A DNA stretch of 64,000 nt, taken from NCBI RefSeq assembly GCF_003326755.1, contig NZ_JPWH01000015.1, forward strand, positions 1 through 64,000, in the 5' to 3' direction. Position numbers and translations under genes: made by a program. Source of the stretch: Thalassospira profundimaris. GTDB taxonomy: Bacteria > Pseudomonadota > Alphaproteobacteria > Rhodospirillales > Thalassospiraceae. The notes beneath the pieces were generated by a model. The model had not been told where the DNA came from. It worked only from the letters and a program-made list of their open reading frames with translations, and did not search any database. This document shows positions 50,342 to 56,688 of this stretch, one piece after another. Position 1 is the stretch's first letter; the number at the start of each line of letters is the position of its first letter.

Positions 50342-51253
50342 TCAGAAATTGAGCCGGAAGCCGGCGCGCACGGTGAAGTCATCCTCAAGCGCGTCGCCAT
50401 TCAGGTCCTGCACGAGCGGCACCTGAACGATCGCCTCGACGATCCAGCGCTTGGTCACATATTGTAGACTCGGCGAGAGGAAGAGCGACGTCCCGCCAGA
50501 GTCGCGGTCATCAATGCCGCCTATCTCGTTCTTTCCTCGATAGAGGAGATTGCCTTCGAGCACCCCGTAGAGAAAGCCCGGCACGCCGGGTCCCAGCTCA
50601 CGCGGCCACAGACGGTATTGCAGCGAGGCGTCGAGCCGCGCCTCGTCGCCGAATTCGAACCCGTTCGCCTCGGTGTTGAGCTTGTAGCTCGCCTGCGCAT
50701 CGATCTGGTAATCCAGCGTCTGGTAGGTCGCGACCACGCCGCCGAACGGGTCCCACGACCCGGAGCCAAGCTGCAGCGTCGCCGGCAACGAGCCTTGGCC
50801 ATCGCTGTCGTCATCGTCTCCCGTCGGCAATTCTATGCCGGCGAACGGCGCAATCCGGAAGGTGCGGCCCGGCGCGTCATCTCGGTAGACCGTGTACCGA
50901 CCGAAGAGCCGTGCGTCGCCGATGCCGCTGGTGCTCCGGGTTATGCGCGCCCCGCTGGCCGTTGTCAGGCCGAGCTCCTTGTCCAGATAGGGGAGCACGG
51001 CAAATCCCGCGAAATCCCCGGTCATGCCGTAGCCCAGAACCGAGATGGCGCCCAGCACCTCGACCTCCCTGTCGGCCCGGGAAGGGTCACCGCTGGCTTT
51101 GCGATAGAGAAACTGCTCGCGAAAAACGAACTCACCTTCCGCCACCGGCAGCGCCGTGTTGAAAGTCTGCGGCGCGGCGGTAGCGGCCGCACTTGCTATG
51201 AAGACCAGAGAGATGGTCCAGCCGGTCGACGCCAATATCCGGGACCGGCACAT
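50342..51253 (-). CDS. Outer-membrane beta-barrel transporter-like protein
   Basis: A 303-residue exported protein (signal ending ATAA) of the MetA-pathway/phenol-degradation type outer-membrane family. It shows alternating beta-strand pattern and ends in RAGFRLNF, with a C-terminal Phe as in outer-membrane barrels. The acidic loop LPTGDDDDSDGQG faces outside or is a loop. It directly abuts the HMA-protein gene. A role in metal or organometal uptake or efflux is inferred from context. Confidence 0.8.
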   Translation of the reverse strand: MCRSRILASTGWTISLVFIASAAATAAPQTFNTALPVAEGEFVFREQFLYRKASGDPSRADREVEVLGAISVLGYGMTGDFAGFAVLPYLDKELGLTTASGARITRSTSGIGDARLFGRYTVYRDDAPGRTFRIAPFAGIELPTGDDDDSDGQGSLPATLQLGSGSWDPFGGVVATYQTLDYQIDAQASYKLNTEANGFEFGDEARLDASLQYRLWPRELGPGVPGFLYGVLEGNLLYRGKNEIGGIDDRDSGGTSLFLSPSLQYVTKRWIVEAIVQVPLVQDLNGDALEDDFTVRAGFRLNF

Positions 51254-51583
51254 TCAGTCCGTTTTCCATTTGAATCCGCGCAGGGTAAAGCCGGCCCGGT
51301 CCACGGCCTCCTTGGCCTGCTTTTCCGTCAGGCTGGCGCCCGGGCTCATGGTGACGGTCACCGTGCCACTCTCGATATCCGTTGACACGGTTGCGACGCC
51401 GTCGATCCGGCCGAGTTGCTTCTCGATGCCATAGGCGCAGAACGGGCACGCAAGCCCATCGGCTTGCAGAACATAGACAGCCCGCTCAGTCTGTGCAGAG
51501 ACGGTCCCTAGCGTCGCCAGCATGATCGCGATGGCGGCGAACAGCACATGGATCGTCACGGCCGCTTTGGTGCCCGGTCTCAT
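51254..51583 (-). CDS. Periplasmic HMA-domain (MerP-like) protein
   Basis: A 109-residue exported protein (signal ending VSAQ) with one heavy-metal-associated domain; the metal loop is LACPFCAYGIEKQL, Cys-x2-Cys. It differs from MerP by lacking the Met before the first Cys and by a longer C-terminus. Encoded after the thioredoxin-fold gene and before the barrel gene in the second MerR-led operon. Confidence 0.85.
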   Translation of the reverse strand: MRPGTKAAVTIHVLFAAIAIMLATLGTVSAQTERAVYVLQADGLACPFCAYGIEKQLGRIDGVATVSTDIESGTVTVTMSPGASLTEKQAKEAVDRAGFTLRGFKWKTD

Positions 51584-51611
51584 ATTCTTCTCCCGCGCAA
51601 ACCGGACGAGA

Positions 51612-51881
51612 TCATGACAGTGGCTGACCGAGACCGGCTGTCTTCAGACTGTCGGCTTGCGGTCCGCGCCCCGCGCAGCAATCCGCCAGCTTGCCGTCGA
51701 TGGCGACAGCCGGCACGGAACGGACGCCCAACGCCTTCGCCCTGGTCGCGACGTCCGCGCGTTTCATATCCAGAACCTCGACCTCGCAGGACGGACAGGC
51801 GAGGTCTTTCACTAGCGCGATTGTCTCTTCGCAGGCTGGACAACCAGCACTGAAAATCTCCACCTTGCGTTTCTGTGTCAT
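51612..51881 (-). CDS. Small thioredoxin/glutaredoxin-fold protein rich in Cys
   Basis: An 89-residue cytoplasmic protein from the ATG at 51881. It has SAGCPACEETI (Cys-x2-Cys active site), ACPSCEVEV (second Cys pair) and a vicinal pair in ADCCAGRG, with the conserved VRSVPAVAIDGK cis-Pro segment. The CC pair resembles the Hg-binding end of MerA. It is the first structural gene behind the second merR and could reduce or shuttle Hg(II). Confidence 0.82.
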   Translation of the reverse strand: MTQKRKVEIFSAGCPACEETIALVKDLACPSCEVEVLDMKRADVATRAKALGVRSVPAVAIDGKLADCCAGRGPQADSLKTAGLGQPLS

Positions 51882-51882
51882 G

Positions 51883-52302
51883 TCATCTCCTTCTCTGCTG
51901 TGGACTGAGCGCTTCCAGGATGGTGCAGCGTCCGGCCGCCGGCCCCCGCTTCGGACAGGCGGCAATCAGTTCCTTGAGGGCAGATCGGATCGTCCGAAGT
52001 TGTGCGATCTTTCGCTCGACCTCCTCCAGCTTGGCGGAGGCCTGGGCCTGCACGTCCGCGCAGTCCGTGTCCGGGTCGGCGCGCAAGGACAGCAACTCGT
52101 CGATCTCTCGCAGCGAGAAGCCGAGCTCCTGAGCCTGCCGAATGAAGCGGATTCGCTCGACGGCCTCTGTCGAATAGACGCGGTAGCCGCCGCCTCGCGG
52201 CTTCAGGGGCTGGTCGATAAGCCCCTTGCGCTCGTAGAAGCGTATGGTCTCGACGCCCACGCCTGCATGCTCGGCCGCTTTGCTGATCGTTCTGTCACTC
52301 AT
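51883..52302 (-). CDS. merR: Second MerR-type mercury regulator
   Basis: A 139-residue MerR-family protein from the ATG at 52302. The helix-turn-helix is KAAEHAGVGVETIRFYERKGLI. Cysteines occur at the same three places as in MerR (DTDCADVQ, IAACPKRG, GRCTILEAL), so Hg(II) is the likely inducer. It is transcribed in the same direction as the four genes that follow, with one base between it and the thioredoxin-fold gene, and has a classic mer-type operator upstream. Confidence 0.92.
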   Translation of the reverse strand: MSDRTISKAAEHAGVGVETIRFYERKGLIDQPLKPRGGGYRVYSTEAVERIRFIRQAQELGFSLREIDELLSLRADPDTDCADVQAQASAKLEEVERKIAQLRTIRSALKELIAACPKRGPAAGRCTILEALSPQQRRR

Positions 52303-52327
52303 TCCGGTTCGCCCACACGAAGTCTGC

Positions 52328-52352
52328 ACTCCGTACCATGATACGGAGTCAA
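52328..52352 (-). promoter_or_regulatory. mer-type operator before the second merR
   Basis: Near-perfect 22-base palindrome ACTCCGTACCATGATACGGAGT (two central mismatches). On the minus strand it begins inside TTGACT (-35) and resembles the classic merOP of transposons. The -10 is weaker (CAGACT about 19-20 bases away). It lies 26 bases before the gene, implying a merR-led autoregulated operon. Confidence 0.8.
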
Positions 52353-52646
52353 GGGTGCCCGCGAAATGCTACCGGTCACGCGGAAGGCCAGTACACGGGC
52401 GCCGCCGTTCCAAGGTTGCTTTCGGGCTTCACGAAATTCCCCGGCTTCGCCTGCGGATGTGACCAGTTCGTGGGAGAAGGACACAGGGTCAAGGGCGGAA
52501 GGACAACAATTTTGTAAGTGATCTGCGCCGATCCTCCCGCCTGCGACAATGCGCTTTCGCTTTGCAGCCTTGGCTCTGGCTTTATTCTGTGTGGTACCTA
52601 TATGGTACCCAGATACATTTTGGTAGCATGGCTCAAGAATCAAAAA

Positions 52647-52673
52647 GCCCGCTATCTCGTTGAGATAGCGGGC
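52647..52673 (-). terminator. Perfect 12-bp hairpin with T-tract
   Basis: Arms GCCCGCTATCTC and GAGATAGCGGGC with a three-base loop; on the minus strand it is followed by five Ts. It is 6 bases beyond the tRNA-end-like sequence, as would be expected for the native terminator of a tRNA gene. Confidence 0.8.
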
Positions 52674-52679
52674 CTAATT

Positions 52680-52692
52680 TGGTTGCGGGGGC
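52680..52692 (-). other. Possible attachment-site core: 3' end of an initiator tRNA gene
   Basis: Minus-strand GCCCCCGCAACCA followed by a terminator matches the 3' end of tRNA(fMet) genes including CCA. The rest of the tRNA is absent, as expected for one end of an island inserted there. The same bases are also part of an 8-bp inverted repeat TTGGTTGC/GCAACCAA (52679-52702), so chance similarity is possible. Confidence 0.4.
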
Positions 52693-52843
52693 GTGCAACC
52701 AACGATACTTGCGATTGGTCGAGCGTCAAATCCCGAAGCTTGCCGCTTAGCATAACCTGTTCTGCCGGCTTTGAAAACCGCTTTGGCGGCCCGCTGACTT
52801 GCTTACGGATACGAGTCGGAACTGACCAGGTAGCCTCCAACCT

Positions 52844-53824
52844 TCAGCCCCGCGCCCGCCCAACCAACCTGTAGCTGGTGCTGCGGCCACCAGCATCCTC
52901 CTTCTCAAGCACACCCCGGTCAACCAGGTCCGTGATGTCGCGGAGCGCAGTGTCGGAGGAAACCTTGGTCAGCTTTGCCCATTTCGAGGATGTCAGCTTT
53001 CCCTCAAATCCATCGAGCAGCCGGTTGATCACGGCGCGCTGACGCTCGCTGAAGATCTCGCCTGCCATGGCCTCCCAGAAGCGTGCCTTGTGCAGAACGT
53101 GGCCCAGAACCTCTTCAGTGCCGTCGAAAGCCCGGTCCAGGCATCCGAGGAACCAGTCGAGCCAGCCGGTGATGTCTAACCCGCCCTTCTGCGTTCTTTC
53201 CAGCATGGCGTAGTATTCTCCTCGCTCACGCCGGATCCGGGCCGACATGCTGTAGAAGCGCTGCGCACTCCCCTCGGATCGGGCCAGAGCCATATCGGCG
53301 ATGGCGCGGGCGATACGCCCATTCCCGTCCTCGAACGGATGGATCGTCACGAACCAGAGATGGGCGATGGCCGCGCGGATGACCGGATCCGTGGCATCGC
53401 GCGTCTCGAACCAGTCCAGGAACGCCGCCATCTCGTCCGGCAGGCGTTCTGCCTTCGGCGCTTCGAAATGCACGCGCTCACGCCCGTAGGGGCCGGAGAC
53501 GACTTGCATCGGTCCGGTCTCCGGGGGGCGCCATGCGCCGACGGCGATCCGGGCCATGCCGCTGCGCCCGGTCGGGAACAGTGCGGCATGCCAGGCGAAG
53601 AGCCGTTCCGCGGTGAGGGGGGACGCATAGTTCTGCGTCGCATCCAGCATCATCTCGACCACACCCTCGACGTCACGATCGACCGGGGCAAGCGCACCGA
53701 TCTCCATCCCGAGGCGCCGGGCAATGGAGGAGCGCACTTGTGTGAACCGGCATGCATGTTTGGATGCCCCCTTCGATGCAAGGATTTTCTCTGACCTTTT
53801 GAGCGCGTGATCGAGTGCGGTCAT
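52844..53824 (-). CDS. Fic-family AMPylase-like protein without its N-terminal inhibitory region
   Basis: A 326-residue protein with an intact Fic core, active site HPFEDGNGRIAR near residue 163, the flap segment before it, and a C-terminal winged-helix domain. In relatives the N-terminal region carries a domain and an inhibitory helix (S/T-x-x-x-E-G/N) just before VRSSIARRLG. Here only an unrelated stretch (MTALDHALKRSEKILASKGA) precedes that point, so the inhibitory Glu is missing. The N-terminus was probably lost by rearrangement near the IS element. Confidence 0.82.
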   Translation of the reverse strand: MTALDHALKRSEKILASKGASKHACRFTQVRSSIARRLGMEIGALAPVDRDVEGVVEMMLDATQNYASPLTAERLFAWHAALFPTGRSGMARIAVGAWRPPETGPMQVVSGPYGRERVHFEAPKAERLPDEMAAFLDWFETRDATDPVIRAAIAHLWFVTIHPFEDGNGRIARAIADMALARSEGSAQRFYSMSARIRRERGEYYAMLERTQKGGLDITGWLDWFLGCLDRAFDGTEEVLGHVLHKARFWEAMAGEIFSERQRAVINRLLDGFEGKLTSSKWAKLTKVSSDTALRDITDLVDRGVLEKEDAGGRSTSYRLVGRARG

Positions 53825-54015
53825 GTTTCAGGCCTCTCAGGTGCGGCCAAGACATGCCGCGGGCCGGTATGGTGATGCGCGGATCGGGGACCAGATCAAA
53901 ATTGCGAGCTCGCGGCTCGTTGCACGCCACTGGTTTTCCCAACCCGGATCTGTTCGATCATTTGCCCATACGGGTCGTCGCTCTCCTCACATCGCCGACG
54001 CTCCGCGCGCCGCGG
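53825..54015. other. Strip between fic and the IS110-family transposase gene
   Basis: Contains the end of the IS element and the broken 5' region of fic. In IS110/IS1111-type elements a non-coding end encodes a guide (seek/bridge) RNA, and this 190-base strip lies directly downstream of the transposase gene, so it is a candidate. The exact IS boundary cannot be set by eye. Confidence 0.35.
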
Positions 54016-55038
54016 TCAGCAGACCGCGCCGGTTGGATCCCGGTAGTCCTCTTCGCGCACGAGCATGGCCCAGACCATGCGTGCCATCTTGTTGGCCAGC
54101 GCGATAGCCACCAGCATGCGCGGCTTTCGGGCCAGCATACGCGCGAGCCATGATCCTGGCCGCCCGCCGTCGCGACCTCGCCAATGGACGATCGACATCG
54201 CCCCCACGATCAGCAGGCGTCGGATGTCGCGCTGCCCCATCTTAGAGGTCCGACCCAGCTTCTGTTTGCCGCCACTCGAATGCTGTCGTGGCACAAGGCC
54301 CAGCCAGGCCGCGAAGTCGCGTCCCCTACGGAACTCACGCATGTCCGGCGCGAAAGCCGTAATCGCCATCGCGCAGACCGGGCCGATCCCAGGCATGGTC
54401 TGAAGCCTTCGGGCCTCCCCGTTTTGCTTCGCGGCCGCGACGATGCGCTTGTCGAGTTTTTCGATCTCAGCCCCCAGTTGCGCGATCTGATCGAGATAGA
54501 TCCGCCCCAAGTGCCGGACCAAGTCTGGCAGGTCATCGTCTTCCAGACGAAGGGCGAGACGTTCGACGTTGGCGATGCCCTTGGCCAGAACGATGCCGTG
54601 TTCGGCGAGATGGCCACGCAGTGCGTTGACCAGCTGGGTGCGTTGACCAACGAGCAGATCGCGGGTCCGGAAGAGCATCGCGCGGGCTTGCTGTGCGGAG
54701 CTCTTCACCGCCACCGTCCGCATGTTCGGTCGCTGGACCGCCTCGGCGATCGCTTCCGCATCCGCGGCATCGTTCTTTTGCCGCTTCACGAAGGGTTTGA
54801 CATAGACAGGCGGGATGAGCCGGATGTCATGGCCGAGCAGTGCGAGTTCCCGGCCCCAGTAATGCGCGGTCCCGCAGGCCTCCATGGCCACGATGCATGG
54901 CGGCAGTGCCGCCATGAACTTCGCGAACTGTGGCCGCGACAGTTTCTTGCGGAAAAGCGCGCGCCCGTCCGCCGCAGCGCCATGAAGCTGGAAGACCTGC
55001 TTTGCCAGATCGACGCCGACGATGCTAATCTCATCCAT
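54016..55038 (-). mobile_element. IS110-family (IS1111-like) transposase
   Basis: A 340-residue DEDD transposase. The N-terminal RuvC-like domain begins VGVDLAKQVFQLHG, with the acidic residues in CIVAMEACGTAHYW and QKNDAADAEAIAEAV. The C-terminal domain has the PGIGPVCAMAITAF segment and the Ser-containing PRQHSSGGKQKLGRTSKMG block. It appears full length. A relic of another IS110-type transposase lies at 33914-34012. Confidence 0.93.
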
Positions 55039-55121
55039 GGATGCCTCCTCTCCCTATGGTGACTTCAGCATCACCATCTTGACACATCGCGATGCCGTCG
55101 GGCGGGGGCATCCACACCATC

Positions 55122-55218
55122 AAAATTGACCCCGTAGCGGGGTGATCGGCGTCCAAAAATGACCCCCTTACACTGATGTGGATGATGCCCCCGAGGTCAT
55201 CGGGGAGCACAGTGTGGG
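55122..55218 (+). repeat. IS21-type left end with repeats
   Basis: Two similar stretches, AAAATTGACCCC (55122-55133) and AAAAATGACCCC (55155-55166), precede istA by about 90 and 55 bases. Multiple terminal repeats of this form are usual at the left end of IS21-family elements. The right end is missing. Confidence 0.55.
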
Positions 55219-55980
55219 ATGTTGGTCGTGGAGACGATAGCGAAGATCCGGCGGGCGTATTTTCAGGACAAGAAGTCGATCAAGCAGATCTGCCGGGAGC
55301 TGCGAGTATCGCGGAACACGGTGCGCAAGGTGATCCGGTCCGGTGCGACGGAGCTCACCTATGAGCGAACCATTCAGCCGTTGCCGAAGATCGGGCCTTG
55401 GCAAGACATGCTCGACGAGATGCTGGCGGTGAACGCGCGGAAGCCCAAGCGCGAGCGACTGACTCGCATCCGCATTTTTGAGGAACTCCGGGCTCAAGGA
55501 TATGACGGTGGCTATGATGCGGTCCGGCGATACGCGGCCTCCTGGTCGAAGGAGGAAGCGGTGGCATCTGCGGCCGCCCATGTCCCGCTAACCTTCGATC
55601 CAGGCGAGGCCTACCAGTTCGACTGGAGCCACGAGATCGTGGTGATCGACGGCGCGACGACCACGGTGAAGGTGGCACATGTCCGCCTGTGTCACAGCCG
55701 GATGCTGTTCGTGCGTGCCTATCCCCGCGAGACGCAGGAGATGGTCTTCGACGCCCATGACAAGGCCTTCGCCTTCTTCGGGGGCACCTGCACGCGGGGC
55801 ATCTACGACAACATGAAGACCGCGGTCGACACGATCTTCGTCGGCCGCGACCGAGCCTACAACCGCCGGTTCCAGCAGATGTGCAGCCATTACCTCGTCG
55901 ATCCCGTCGCTTGCACCCCGGCATCCGGCTGGGAGAAGGGACAGGTCGAGAACCAGGTCGGCGTTGTCCGACGGCGGTTC
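55219..55980 (+). pseudogene. istA: Truncated IS21-family istA transposase gene
   Basis: The N-terminal 254 codons match IstA: helix-turn-helix SIKQICRELRVSRNTVRKVI, then the catalytic domain with YQFDWSHE and IYDNMKTAVD. After EKGQVENQVGVVRRRF the family sequence stops and the frame runs on through unrelated DNA to 56070. The remaining C-terminus, istB and the right end are absent. The break coincides with the start fragment of a flavin monooxygenase gene on the other strand. Confidence 0.88.
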
Positions 55981-56060
55981 CCCGACCGGGCCAGTAGGAG
56001 ACCGAGCATCAGGCCCGCCGGTCCCGCACCGACCACGATGCAGTTCTGGCTCCTTTTCAC
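55979..56060 (-). pseudogene. 5' fragment of an FAD-dependent monooxygenase gene
   Basis: From a GTG at 56060 the minus strand encodes VKRSQNCIVVGAGPAGLMLG and LLLARSG, the N-terminal FAD-binding (Rossmann) motif of UbiH/PHBH-type monooxygenases. It is cut at about 55980 where istA begins. It lies 41 bases after the MerR-family gene, so it was probably regulated by or co-transcribed with it. Confidence 0.65.
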
Positions 56061-56101
56061 ATGGGAATAGTATCTCAACTTCGCAGGTCCTTGGGATGAG
56101 G

Positions 56102-56551
56102 CTAGTGAATCGATCCTCGGCCTCTGCTTGAAGCTTTCACCTCAGCATCGCCATCGCGGTCGCTGTCATTAGAGGGCAAAATATCGAGCGGGATCAGATC
56201 CCCGTCATTCTCGCTTTCAGCAACGAGCTGGATCACCTTTTCGAGTGTTTCCAGTTGAGCGATCTTTTCCTCGACCGCAGCGAGTTGCTCCTTTGCGATG
56301 CGGAGCGCCTCGGCCGGGCTTGAGAACGAGGCGTCGGCAAGTCGAAACAGGTCCTTGATCGCCTCGATGCTGAACCCGAGATCGCGGGCGCGGCGAATGA
56401 AGAGAAGGCGATGGACCGCCCCGTGGTCGTAGCGTCTTTGGTTTCCCTTGCTCCGCGAGCGCTCGCGCAGCAACCCGATCTGCTCGTAGTAGCGGATCGT
56501 CGGAATTTTGACGCCGGTGAGCTGAGAGAGTTCGCCGATGCCGATATCCAT
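56102..56551 (-). CDS. MerR-family regulator without metal-binding Cys
   Basis: A 149-residue regulator counted from the ATG at 56551. The helix-turn-helix GELSQLTGVKIPTIRYYEQIGLL and the long dimer helix (KEQLAAVEEKIAQLETLEKV) are clear. No Cys occurs in the C-terminal effector region, so it is unlikely to sense Hg, Cu or Zn through thiols; an organic ligand is more plausible. It follows the RND permease gene in the same direction and precedes the monooxygenase fragment. Upstream in-frame codons to 56653 lack a sensible start. Confidence 0.85.
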   Translation of the reverse strand: MDIGIGELSQLTGVKIPTIRYYEQIGLLRERSRSKGNQRRYDHGAVHRLLFIRRARDLGFSIEAIKDLFRLADASFSSPAEALRIAKEQLAAVEEKIAQLETLEKVIQLVAESENDGDLIPLDILPSNDSDRDGDAEVKASSRGRGSIH

Positions 56552-56688
56552 GTTTGAAGTTCCTTCCGGATAGCCGCGTGTTGATGATTTGCTGCGTGTT
56601 CTATCGCTGAGGCCCTCAAGGCCCGACCGCGCCGGGGTGCGGCGACGGCCCATGGGCCGCCCCGGCGCGGAATCGTGTGTCGACCTGC

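Larger units (their letters stand above)
52353..52843. other. Non-coding gap with terminator and tRNA-end-like sequence
   Basis: No gene is supported between the second mer operator and the fic gene. The strip contains a strong hairpin (52647-52673) and next to it TGGTTGCGGGGGC (52680-52692), which on the minus strand equals the last 13 bases of many initiator tRNA(fMet) genes. The remaining sequence shows nothing recognisable. Confidence 0.5.
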
